The position numbers and the translations under genes were made by a program. Below the pieces are notes generated by a model. The model was not told the origin of the DNA. It saw nothing but the letters and a program-made list of their open reading frames with translations, and made no database searches. A DNA stretch of 26,593 nucleotides from Ruminococcaceae bacterium UBA737 (GTDB lineage Bacteria > Bacillota > Clostridia > Oscillospirales > Acutalibacteraceae): contig DBKZ01000071.1 in assembly GCA_002297415.1 (NCBI GenBank), positions 1 through 26,593 of the forward strand. The letters run 5' to 3'. Each line of letters starts with the position of its first letter. The first letter of the stretch is position 1. Of the stretch, positions 13,984-22,119 are shown piece by piece.

Positions 13984-15439
13984 AAAAGCCTATCGCCTTT
14001 TCCTTTCTTAAAATCTGTTCGTCAAACCTTGTGATATATTCATAAGGATATTTAAAGTTAAAAATTCTCTCGATTAAATTGCCGTTTGGCTCTCTTAATT
14101 TTGTAACGGCACTTGCGCCTGCGGCGAATATGGAATGGGTTTCGTCCATAATAAAGACATTATAAAGGCACTCAAAGCCCTTCTTAGCATACCCGACATT
14201 TTCGAGATTTCCAACAGTTTTACTCTGCCTGTACATATAATACGGCATAATTTTGTTTTCCTCAAGCTTAGCTCGGGCTAAGTCAACCATTTCGGCGGTT
14301 TCATTTCCGTTTGAGCCATCAAGATAAGCTTTATCCTTAGTTATAAAGGACGCTCTTTTATATGACAGAGAATGAACGGTTACGCTCTCGGGGTCAAGCT
14401 CTATAACCTTATTTAATGTTTCTTCAAAGCTTTTAAGGCTGTCGCCCTCAAGCCCCGCTATTAAATCCATATTTATATTATCAAAGCCGAGGCTTCTTGC
14501 AAGCTTAAAGGCTTCGACGGTTTTTTGCGACGAATGCTTTCTGCCTATGATTTCAAGCACCTTATCGTTCATAGTCTGCGGATTTATGCTTATTCTTGAA
14601 ACCGAATGATTTTTTAAAACTCTAAGCTTTTCTTCGGTTATCGTATCGGGTCTGCCGGCTTCGACGGTAAATTCCCTTAAATGCTCAAAATCAAAATTAT
14701 TTTCAACCGCGCTTAAAACCTTTTCTAAAAGCTCCGGTTCAAGCGTAGTCGGAGTTCCGCCGCCTATATAAACCGTTTCAAGCCTTAAATCAAACATTTT
14801 TGCGATTTCGGCGGTTTTCTTAAGCTCCTTACATAAAAGAGAAACATATTGAGGCATTATATCCGAGGCCTTTTCGATTGAGTGAGAAACGAATGAGCAA
14901 TACGAGCACCTTGACGGGCAAAACGGAATTGAGATATAAAGACTATATGAATTATCCTCCGATAAAGCGATAATCCTTTCTTCGCTTTTGACAGTTTCTT
15001 TTATAAGGCTGATTTTTTTATCGGACACCGAGAATTTATCTTTAAATATCCGCTCGGCCTCTTCGAAAGAAAACTGCTCACTTAATTTCAAAAAAAGCTT
15101 TGCGGGTCTTATTCCGGTTAAAATCCCCCAGCCCGAGGAATATCCCGTTATGTCGCTAAGCGCCTTATAAAGCAGAGTGCAAAGCTTTAACTCGCACTCT
15201 TTTTTTATATCGAAAACCGTGTCGGTCACATTATCAGTATATGCCGATTTTTTATTTGATATATTAACCCTTACGTCGGCAAAATACTTTCTGTTTTCAT
15301 TTTTAAGCAAGCAGAAAATACCCTCGGTTTCATCGGTCAATTCATGAAATATTTTGATTTTTTCAAAAGGAAAAAATATTCCTATCAGCTTTTCTACCTC
15401 ATAATCAAAGGTATGGTTAATATTAAAAACATTTATCAT
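13955..15439 (-). CDS. hemZ: Radical SAM protein HemZ (coproporphyrinogen dehydrogenase family)
   Basis: HemZ proteins are annotated as oxygen-independent coproporphyrinogen III dehydrogenases; many HemN-like proteins instead act as heme chaperones (HemW), so activity is not certain. The 4Fe-4S motif is CPSRCSYC (cysteines 174, 178 and 181; CxxxCxxC) after YISIPF. YIGGGTPTTL follows, and FTVEAGRPDTI and SRISINPQTMNDKVLEIIGR are the SAM-binding and barrel motifs. NINMDLIAGLEGDSLKSFEET is also typical. The N-terminal 165 residues with GILTGIRPAKL are characteristic of HemZ rather than HemN. The 494-residue length matches the B. subtilis protein. Position after dtd and the MBL hydrolase is a conserved clostridial order. 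Its ATG overlaps the MBL stop in ATGA. Confidence 0.88.
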   Translation of the reverse strand: MINVFNINHTFDYEVEKLIGIFFPFEKIKIFHELTDETEGIFCLLKNENRKYFADVRVNISNKKSAYTDNVTDTVFDIKKECELKLCTLLYKALSDITGYSSGWGILTGIRPAKLFLKLSEQFSFEEAERIFKDKFSVSDKKISLIKETVKSEERIIALSEDNSYSLYISIPFCPSRCSYCSFVSHSIEKASDIMPQYVSLLCKELKKTAEIAKMFDLRLETVYIGGGTPTTLEPELLEKVLSAVENNFDFEHLREFTVEAGRPDTITEEKLRVLKNHSVSRISINPQTMNDKVLEIIGRKHSSQKTVEAFKLARSLGFDNINMDLIAGLEGDSLKSFEETLNKVIELDPESVTVHSLSYKRASFITKDKAYLDGSNGNETAEMVDLARAKLEENKIMPYYMYRQSKTVGNLENVGYAKKGFECLYNVFIMDETHSIFAAGASAVTKLREPNGNLIERIFNFKYPYEYITRFDEQILRKEKAIGFYDKFSKPDK

Positions 15440-16059
15440 AATTCTATATAAGGGTTGTACTTTCTTTCGTGTCCTATAGTAGTAGGTCTTCCGTGACCCG
15501 TATAAACCTGCATATCTTCGGAAAATTCATTTAAAAGGAATTTAACCGATTTTATAAGGTCCTTTCCGTTTCCGCCGAAAAACCTGTCGTTTCCGATGCT
15601 TTCAAAAAAGAGCGTATCGCCCGAAAACATAACGCCGTTTATAATATAAACGGCTCCGCCGACTGTGTGCCCTGCGGTAAGCACCGTTTTTATTTCCAAA
15701 TCCCCGACAGTTATTATCTCGTTGTTTTTAAGCTTAATATCGGCATAAAACGGCTCGATATTAGCTCCGAACATCTGCGAAAGATTGGCTTTTTTATCGC
15801 GGAGCGCATATTCGTCAGGCTCTCCTATCGCGATTTTAACGCCGTATCGGTTTTTAAGCTCCTCGGCTCCGCCTATATGGTCAAAATGGGCGTGCGTCAA
15901 AAGAATGAGCGCTTCTTTTTTATTTTTTATTGCGGAATTTAAAAAATCGGAAATTTCGTGAGTGAAAACGGCAGGGTCTATTATGACTGCGGATTTTAAA
16001 GAAGAAACAAGATAGCAGTTGGTTTGCATTTCGCCTAAAACCAAGGTTTTTATCTCCAT
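15436..16059 (-). CDS. MBL-fold metallo-hydrolase (glyoxalase II-like)
   Basis: The metallo-beta-lactamase fold binds two metal ions and most short bacterial members of this subgroup hydrolyse thioesters such as S-lactoylglutathione; Clostridia usually lack glutathione, so the natural substrate is unknown. THAHFDHIGG holds the metal ligands (H56, H58, D60, H61). A second histidine is in TAGHTVGG, an aspartate in SGDTLF, and the last histidine is in the GHGRPT motif. Length is 207 residues, normal for the YqgX-like group. It follows dtd with no gap (stop codon immediately before ATG) and overlaps hemZ by 4 nt. The dtd-MBL-hemZ order after rel is conserved in Firmicutes and suggests shared expression with the recJ-rel operon. 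Confidence 0.9.
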   Translation of the reverse strand: MEIKTLVLGEMQTNCYLVSSLKSAVIIDPAVFTHEISDFLNSAIKNKKEALILLTHAHFDHIGGAEELKNRYGVKIAIGEPDEYALRDKKANLSQMFGANIEPFYADIKLKNNEIITVGDLEIKTVLTAGHTVGGAVYIINGVMFSGDTLFFESIGNDRFFGGNGKDLIKSVKFLLNEFSEDMQVYTGHGRPTTIGHERKYNPYIEL

Positions 16060-16518
16060 TTATTTCTTCCTCCGGATTTCGCTGTCAAGCATAACGGTTA
16101 CAGGTCCGTCATTAACGAGAGATACCTGCATATCCGCGCCGAAAATCCCTTTTTCAACGCTTTTAACGCCGTAACCTTTAAGCGCTTCGCAAAATTTATC
16201 ATACATTTCACAAGCCGTGTCGGGCTTCATTGCCTTTATAAATGAAGGGCGGTTGCCCTTTTTGGTATCAGCCGCCAAAGTAAACTGAGAAATGCATAAA
16301 ACCTCGCCGCCGACATCTAAAAGCGAGCGGTTCATTTTGCCCTCTTCGTCCTCAAAAATTCTTAAATTCACGGTCTTTTTGGCAAGAAGCTCAATGTCGC
16401 TTTCGGTGTCACCCTCAACGGCGCAAAAAAGAATAAGAAATCCCTTGCCGCATTTTCCGCAAAGCTTATTATTGACTCTGACCGACGCTTTTGACACTCT
16501 CTGAATAAGGGCTTTCAT
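16060..16518 (-). CDS. dtd: D-aminoacyl-tRNA deacylase
   Basis: Dtd removes D-amino acids (and glycine from tRNA-Ala) from mischarged tRNAs in the cytosol. The sequence starts MKALIQRVSKASVRV. It has CISQFTLAADTKKGNRPSF with the SQFT motif (77-80) and ends in NDGPVTVMLDSE (136-147) with the Gly-cisPro pair that gives chiral selectivity. The 152-residue length is close to the usual 145-150. The ATG overlaps the rel stop codon by 4 nt (ATGA). The rel-dtd pair is a classic Firmicutes gene order. No signal peptide. All key residues that I can see are intact, so the enzyme should be active. Confidence 0.97.
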   Translation of the reverse strand: MKALIQRVSKASVRVNNKLCGKCGKGFLILFCAVEGDTESDIELLAKKTVNLRIFEDEEGKMNRSLLDVGGEVLCISQFTLAADTKKGNRPSFIKAMKPDTACEMYDKFCEALKGYGVKSVEKGIFGADMQVSLVNDGPVTVMLDSEIRRKK

Positions 16519-18707
16519 TTGCTTATCCTTTCGATACTGTAAATTCCCTTTATTTTTTCAATCCTTGCTATTATACTCTTTAAATGCTCAACGCTTTCGG
16601 CGCTTATTGTTACGATTATAACGCAGTTACCGTTTTTAGTCTGCCTTGCGTTTACAGAGTGAGTGGCCACACGCATATTATTAAGAGTATTTATAATATC
16701 AATAAGCAGTCCTTCCCTGTCAATAGCGCCTATATGAAGAGTTGAAATAAAGCTTTCGGCGCAGGAATTTGACCAGTGAGCGGGAATCCACCTGTCAGGC
16801 TCCGCAGAAGAAGATACATCAACAGGGACATTCGGGCAGTCTCTTTTATGCACCGAAACGCCGTGGCCCCTTGTGATAAACCCTATAATTTCATCCCCCG
16901 GAAGCGGCGCGCAGCATTTTGCAAGCTTTATTAAGCAGTTGTCAATTCCCTCTATAACAACGCCGTCGGTCGAGGTTTTCTTAGCGGTGACGGCAGGCGG
17001 CATTTCAGGCGGCTTTGCCGCCGCGGTGCGCTTATTATAGTCCTCTCTTATGCGCGGCATAAGCTTAGATAAAATAAGTCCGCCGTAGCCTAAAGCCGCA
17101 AAGAATTCATCGCGGTTTGCAAGGTGGAGCCTTTCGGCAATCTGGTCTAAAAATCCGTTAAGCTCATCATCGGATAAATTTATGGCGTTGCGCCTGAACT
17201 CGCGCTCTACCATTTCCTTACCCTCGGCGATATTTTCGGTTCTTCTTTCCTTTTTAAACCATGACCTGATTTTTGACTTCGCCTGATTTGTAACGGCAAT
17301 ATTTATCCAGTCTCTGCTCGGTCCGTGGCCTGCCTGATTGGTAGTTATTATTTCGATAACCTCGCCGGTTTGAACAACATGGTTTATAGGAGCGATTTTT
17401 CCGTTTACCTTAGCGCCCACCATTTTAATTCCGACAGCCGAATGAATTGCGAACGCAAAATCGACGACGGTAGACCCTACAGGCAGATTTATTACGTCTC
17501 CCTTAGGCGTTACCGCAAAAACATCCTCCTGAGAAAGGTCAACCTTTATGCTTCTTACAAGCTCGGACGCGTCTCCCGAAGAATCCTGATCCTCTAATAT
17601 CTGCCTTATCCAAGCAAGACGGTTTTCAAAGCTTTTATCGTTTGAATTTATTCCCGCTTTATATTTCCAGTGTGCCGCTATTCCGTATTCCGCGGTGTGG
17701 TGCATATCAAAGGTTCTTATCTGAATTTCAAATGGCACACCGTCACGGCTTATTACAGTGGTATGGAGCGACTGATACATATTTGGCTTAGGCGTTGAAA
17801 TATAGTCCTTGAACCTATTGGGAATAGGACGGAACATATCGTGCATTATACCTAAGATATTATAACAGTCCGCAACCGTATCGGTGATAATTCTTATCGC
17901 ATAAATATCGTAAATTTCGTCAAAATCCTTGCCCTGTAAATACATCTTGCGGTAAATTCCGTAAATTGACTTAACGCGGCTCTGGAAAGACATTTTTACA
18001 TTCGGCATTTCCTCTTTTAGCCGCTCCTCAATGCGCTGGCGCAGATCGTCAAGCAGGGTTTCCCTATCCTTGCTCCGTTCCTTTAAAAGCTCGGAAATTT
18101 CCTTATAAGCGACGCTGTCAAGGTGCTTTATCGCAAGGTCCTCAAGCTCTTCCTTAACCGTTCTGATACCGAGCCTATGAGCGATAGGCGCATAGACCTC
18201 CAAGGTTTCAAGCGATTTATCAAGCTGTTTTTGGGGAGACATTGCGTCTAATGTCCGCATATTATGGAGACGGTCGGCAAGCTTAATGATTATTACCCTG
18301 ATATCCTTACCCATGGCAATAAGCATTTTGCGCAAAGTCTCAGCCTGCTGTTGCTCCTTGGAATTAAAGGAAAGCTTTCCGATTTTCGTGACCCCGTCAA
18401 CAAGCAGGGCAATTTCAGAGCCGAATTCTTTTCTTAAATCCTCTAAGGTTACATCCGTATCCTCAACTACATCGTGCAGAAGCGCCGCCGCAATCGCGCT
18501 TGAATCCATTCCTAAGGTTACGATTATTTCAGCCACCCTGAGCGGGTGAATATAATAGTCCTCTTTAGAAAGCCTTTTTTGTCCGGCATGATGCAAAACG
18601 CAGAATTCATAAGCTTTTTTTATAAGCTCATAATCATATTCTCCGCCCTGCTCATGCATTAAGTTTTCAAGGCTTTTATAATTATCAAGTTCTGCTTTTT
18701 TCATCAT
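16515..18707 (-). CDS. relA: Bifunctional (p)ppGpp synthetase/hydrolase Rel
   Basis: Rel makes and degrades (p)ppGpp, the stringent-response alarmone, in response to amino-acid starvation sensed on the ribosome. Domain order: HD hydrolase (about 30-200) with HPLRVAEI (54-61), LLHDVVEDT containing H78-D79, and KLADRLHNMRTL (142-153). The synthetase (about 235-350) has SRVKSIYGIYRKM, YDIYAIRI, RFKD (298-301) and YQSLHTTV (311-318). Then TGS (VFAVTPKGDVINLPVGSTVV), a zinc-finger-like CC motif around 580-620 (CLIKLAKCCAPLPGD) and a C-terminal ACT domain. The RFKD loop is the RXKD form of bifunctional enzymes, not the EXDD of hydrolase-dead RelA. The start is ATGATG; the second ATG (18704) has the better spacing from AAAGGAGG. 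The 730-residue length is normal. Confidence 0.97.
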   Translation of the reverse strand: MMKKAELDNYKSLENLMHEQGGEYDYELIKKAYEFCVLHHAGQKRLSKEDYYIHPLRVAEIIVTLGMDSSAIAAALLHDVVEDTDVTLEDLRKEFGSEIALLVDGVTKIGKLSFNSKEQQQAETLRKMLIAMGKDIRVIIIKLADRLHNMRTLDAMSPQKQLDKSLETLEVYAPIAHRLGIRTVKEELEDLAIKHLDSVAYKEISELLKERSKDRETLLDDLRQRIEERLKEEMPNVKMSFQSRVKSIYGIYRKMYLQGKDFDEIYDIYAIRIITDTVADCYNILGIMHDMFRPIPNRFKDYISTPKPNMYQSLHTTVISRDGVPFEIQIRTFDMHHTAEYGIAAHWKYKAGINSNDKSFENRLAWIRQILEDQDSSGDASELVRSIKVDLSQEDVFAVTPKGDVINLPVGSTVVDFAFAIHSAVGIKMVGAKVNGKIAPINHVVQTGEVIEIITTNQAGHGPSRDWINIAVTNQAKSKIRSWFKKERRTENIAEGKEMVEREFRRNAINLSDDELNGFLDQIAERLHLANRDEFFAALGYGGLILSKLMPRIREDYNKRTAAAKPPEMPPAVTAKKTSTDGVVIEGIDNCLIKLAKCCAPLPGDEIIGFITRGHGVSVHKRDCPNVPVDVSSSAEPDRWIPAHWSNSCAESFISTLHIGAIDREGLLIDIINTLNNMRVATHSVNARQTKNGNCVIIVTISAESVEHLKSIIARIEKIKGIYSIERISK

Positions 18708-20713
18708 TGCGCCTCCTTTAAAAGCTTATTATAAATTTTTGAATTATTAAGGCTTGTTTTTTCCTTTGCCGGAATTCCGAAAATAACCTCGCCCTCTCTG
18801 CCCGCAAGATTCAGTTCTTCTAAAACGCTTACGGACATAACCGCCTTAGCATAAGAAACCTCATCGGTCAGAATATATTTTATGCTTTCATTTCTTATTT
18901 TTTTACCAACGATTTTTTTATATATTATACCCACTTCTTCGCGCGTGGGAGTAATTTCAGCCGAGCTTTTAACAAGACCCGAAAGATAATCGTCAAGAGA
19001 AAAAAGACTATTAAAATATTCTTCCTCCCTAAAGCCGGACGGTCTTATGCCCTTTATCTGCACCGAAAGATTTTGTTCTCCTTTAAATTCGTTTATCCCA
19101 ACACTAATTGCGACATCTATTTTTTCACCGACGCCAAAACAGAATTCATCGGTTTTAACACCGAAGGCAAGCGCCTGAAACGAAGTATTCCCCTTGCTTA
19201 AAAGAAGCTTTGTATGCTTACCTGAGCTCAGCGGCATAATTCTTGCTATCTCGCAGTCAAAAACAGCGAAAACAGGAACGGGATTAGAGTTTCCGAAAGG
19301 CTCTAAAGCCTCAACCGAATAAGCCATATCGAGATTTAAAGCCGCAGGATTGATTTTAAAATCAATATTAAGCTCGGGAACAGAATTTCCGTTATTTAAA
19401 GCGAAAATATTTATTTCTTTTCTGAATTCTTCGATATTTTCTTTTTCTATGCTCATGCCCGCCGCAAGCTCATGTCCGCCGAATTTTAAAAGCAAGCTTT
19501 TGCAGGAAAAAAGCGCGTCATAAAGATTAAAGCCCTTAAAGCTTCTGCCCGAGCCGTGGCAAACGCCGTCCTCCTCGGTCATAACAATGCTGGGTCTGCC
19601 GTATTTTTCGGTAATCCTCGCCGCAACTATTCCTAAAACTCCGCTGTGCCAATTCTTCCCGCAGATAATGATAACGCGGTTATGATTATATCCGTTTCTC
19701 TCGATTATTTCGCAGGCGGATTTTGATATTTCCTTTTCCATTGCCTGCCTTTTGGCATTTTCCGAATCTATCTCATTTGCAAGGGATAAAGCGCGCATAT
19801 TATCGGTGCATAAAAGAAGCTCAAGAGCACGGCTTGCGTCCCCCATTCTGCCTGCCGCGTTAATACGCGGAATGAGCCCGAAGGAAAGCCTTGAAGAATC
19901 AATATCATTGCGGTTCAGCCCCGCAACGCTTATAAGAGCGTTAACCCCTGCTCTTTTATTATTTCTAATATATTTAAGTCCCGATTTTACAATACAGCGG
20001 TTTTCATTGACAAGCGGCATAACATCGCCGACAGTAGCCATAGCCACTAAGTCTGAATACTTATCAAGAAGCTGTTCAGGCTCCTTTTCTTCGATAACGC
20101 ATACAAGCTTAAAAGCAACCATTGCTCCGCAGATATCCTTAAAATCGGAAATATCGTCCGCTCGGTGTGGGTCGACAACCGCCTCTGCCTCCGGCAAAAC
20201 CTCGGGCGGAATATGGTGGTCAGTAACAACCGTTTTTATCCCTAAAGAGTTTGCATAGGCTATCTCTTCAATTGCGGAAATACCGTTATCAACGGTGATA
20301 ATAAGCTCCGCGCCTTTATTTTTTAAAATATCAACGGCATGCTTATTCATTCCGTAGCCCTCGGAAATTCTGTCGGGAATATATGTAATGACATCGGCAT
20401 TTTTTGATTTTAGATACTCAAACATCAGAGCGGTTGAAGCGACTCCGTCGCAGTCATAATCTCCGAAAACGGCTATTTTTTTGCCCTCTCCGATTGCATT
20501 TTTTATAATTTCCGCGGCTTTCTTTATATCGGAAAGCAGATTAGGGTCGGAAAAAACGGGCTCGTCGCTCAAAAAAATTTCAAGCTCGCTTAAATCCTTT
20601 ATATTTCTTGTGCCCGCAATCAGGGCGGCAAAGGGGTCGATTTCGCAAATCTCGGCGGCTTTTTTTGCAAATTCCTTATCGGGACATCCGATATTCCATT
20701 TTTTGACCGACAA
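18704..20713 (-). CDS. recJ: Single-stranded-DNA-specific exonuclease RecJ
   Basis: RecJ is the 5'-to-3' single-strand exonuclease of recombination and repair, acting with RecQ and RecFOR. DHH motifs are present: GDYDCDG (84-90), VDNG (141-144), DHH (165-167) and the VVDPHR block (179-184). Next come SDLVAMATVGDVMPL and, in DHHA1, GVCHGSGRSFKGFNLYDALF around residue 395. An OB-fold domain with LEPFGNSNPVPVFA follows. The 669 residues place it among the longer RecJs, with an additional C-terminal stretch. The start codon is TTG (20711-20713), with AAGGGGGCGG five nt before; no in-frame ATG offers a better alternative. It is the first gene of a nine-gene run and overlaps rel by 4 nt. Confidence 0.96.
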   Translation of the reverse strand: MSVKKWNIGCPDKEFAKKAAEICEIDPFAALIAGTRNIKDLSELEIFLSDEPVFSDPNLLSDIKKAAEIIKNAIGEGKKIAVFGDYDCDGVASTALMFEYLKSKNADVITYIPDRISEGYGMNKHAVDILKNKGAELIITVDNGISAIEEIAYANSLGIKTVVTDHHIPPEVLPEAEAVVDPHRADDISDFKDICGAMVAFKLVCVIEEKEPEQLLDKYSDLVAMATVGDVMPLVNENRCIVKSGLKYIRNNKRAGVNALISVAGLNRNDIDSSRLSFGLIPRINAAGRMGDASRALELLLCTDNMRALSLANEIDSENAKRQAMEKEISKSACEIIERNGYNHNRVIIICGKNWHSGVLGIVAARITEKYGRPSIVMTEEDGVCHGSGRSFKGFNLYDALFSCKSLLLKFGGHELAAGMSIEKENIEEFRKEINIFALNNGNSVPELNIDFKINPAALNLDMAYSVEALEPFGNSNPVPVFAVFDCEIARIMPLSSGKHTKLLLSKGNTSFQALAFGVKTDEFCFGVGEKIDVAISVGINEFKGEQNLSVQIKGIRPSGFREEEYFNSLFSLDDYLSGLVKSSAEITPTREEVGIIYKKIVGKKIRNESIKYILTDEVSYAKAVMSVSVLEELNLAGREGEVIFGIPAKEKTSLNNSKIYNKLLKEAQ

Positions 20714-20747
20714 AAAACCGCCCCCTTAAAAATCATTTATTCATTTT

Positions 20748-20776
20748 ATTTTAGCACTTTTCGAGGTTTTTTTCAA
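20748..20776 (-). promoter_or_regulatory. Promoter of the recJ-led operon
   Basis: Minus strand TTGAAA (20771-20776), 17-bp spacer and TAAAAT (20748-20753; five of six), directly preceded by GTGC, which supplies an extended -10. It lies 12 nt beyond the terminator of the glycosyltransferase operon. No further promoter is evident before the HU gene, so nine genes may depend on it. Confidence 0.8.
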
Positions 20777-20788
20777 TATATATTTAGA

Positions 20789-20831
20789 CAAAAATGCAGC
20801 ATACAGAAAATGTGTTATTTCTGTATGCTGC
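20789..20831 (-). terminator. Terminator of the glycan operon
   Basis: GCAGCATACAGAAA (20796-20809) pairs exactly with TTTCTGTATGCTGC (20818-20831), an uninterrupted 14-bp stem with an 8-nt loop. On the minus strand it is followed by ATTTTTG. It lies about 37 nt past the stop of the WsaF-like gene. Confidence 0.9.
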
Positions 20832-20868
20832 CTCAAGTTCAAATTATCTATAACCCGAAAATTAAAAA

Positions 20869-22104
20869 CTAATTGTTATTTATAATTTCTTTTATTTGTT
20901 TGCAGATTTTTTCAAAAGAAAAATCATTTTTAAAATAGTCAGTATTATCTGCAATAGAAAAAGCTTCTGCAGAAAAGCTGTCAGTAATTTTAACAAGTTC
21001 TTCTGCAATTTCTTCGGGAGTAAAATTGCTCATTGAAATTATATTGTTGTTAAAACTTTTAAGATCTTTGTTTTCATAAGTATTTGTAATAGTTTTTATA
21101 CCGAAAGTAGACATTTCCAAAGGCGGATAACTTGGATGAGGAGAAATCATAAGAGAAATACCGACATAACACGAACTCATTAGCCTTGCGTAATTTTCAA
21201 TCGTAAGTTTACCTACTGATTTTAAAGTACACCCGTTTCCAACTACTAAAGGAGGATGTTTTTCTCCAGCCGAAATAAGTTCCCACTCTAAAGCATCATC
21301 TGCCAAAACAGCCCACTTTCTTAAAGATTCTGCTATTAACTCCATACAGTTTCGTGATACCGAAGGGCGGCCATAGACTAAAATCTTTTTTTCTTTTTTC
21401 TTTGGAGGATTTTTTATAATTTCTTCTTTTAAAGAACTATTAAGAACAGGATCAAAATAGAATTCCCTGAAAAAAGAATAATTATGAATTTTAAAATAGT
21501 CCCTCAATTCGTGACTGTTAAAAACAGCTATGACATTCTTTTTAAAATGATAAGTGCTTTCAGCCATTGCACTAAACGAAGACCACGGATAGAAAAACGG
21601 TTCATAGTCTTGTATAAAATAAATCATAGGGAAATAATGTCCGAATCTTTCATTTATATAACTTAAAACACTGTCAGTAACAAATGCTGTCCACCAAGCG
21701 GTAGTGATAAATAAATCATTTTCTCCAACAGGCAAAGTTCTGTTTGCCCTGTCGGAAAAAGGAACTATTTGTTTTTCCGCTGTTGAATCGGATTCGGAAT
21801 CACATAAAACATACCCCGGATAGTTACTAAGATATTCTTCATATGTCGCCTCATCCGAAACTATCATTCTGCATTTTCCGCCTAAAACATCTGCTAATGC
21901 TTCATAAAATTTTAATGCAGTAGTTATTCCTCCGAAAACATGCTGCGGATTCAATGTAGGAACAACAATATTTAATCTAAAATCGCTTTTTATTTTAGTG
22001 TCCGGCCTTGGAATCATTGGAGTCAGCATAGGCAAAGAAGGATTAAAAACCGAAGCTCTTTTAAGCTTGTTATAAAAAGATTTAGCAAAAATTTTTAAAG
22101 ACAA
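20869..22104 (-). CDS. Glycosyltransferase, WsaF-like (GT4-type, GT-B fold)
   Basis: WsaF-type enzymes add rhamnose in S-layer or O-polysaccharide glycan synthesis; the sugar here is not known. The block RLNIVVPTLNPQHVFGGITT (43-62) is the hallmark of the family's N-terminal Rossmann domain. WWTAFVTDSVL and YFIQDYEPFFYPWSS follow, the latter near mid-length. The C-terminal domain opens with ILVYGRPSVSRNCMEL and has GISLMISPHPSYPPLEMSTF, which corresponds to the donor-sugar-binding glutamate block of GT4. No membrane span; probably cytosolic face of the membrane. The start is TTG (22102-22104) behind GAGGAG at 8-nt spacing. Very AT-rich compared with flanking recJ. Fourth gene of the glycan operon, followed by the terminator. 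Confidence 0.75.
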   Translation of the reverse strand: MSLKIFAKSFYNKLKRASVFNPSLPMLTPMIPRPDTKIKSDFRLNIVVPTLNPQHVFGGITTALKFYEALADVLGGKCRMIVSDEATYEEYLSNYPGYVLCDSESDSTAEKQIVPFSDRANRTLPVGENDLFITTAWWTAFVTDSVLSYINERFGHYFPMIYFIQDYEPFFYPWSSFSAMAESTYHFKKNVIAVFNSHELRDYFKIHNYSFFREFYFDPVLNSSLKEEIIKNPPKKKEKKILVYGRPSVSRNCMELIAESLRKWAVLADDALEWELISAGEKHPPLVVGNGCTLKSVGKLTIENYARLMSSCYVGISLMISPHPSYPPLEMSTFGIKTITNTYENKDLKSFNNNIISMSNFTPEEIAEELVKITDSFSAEAFSIADNTDYFKNDFSFEKICKQIKEIINNN

Positions 22105-22119
22105 TTAAAAAACTCCTCT

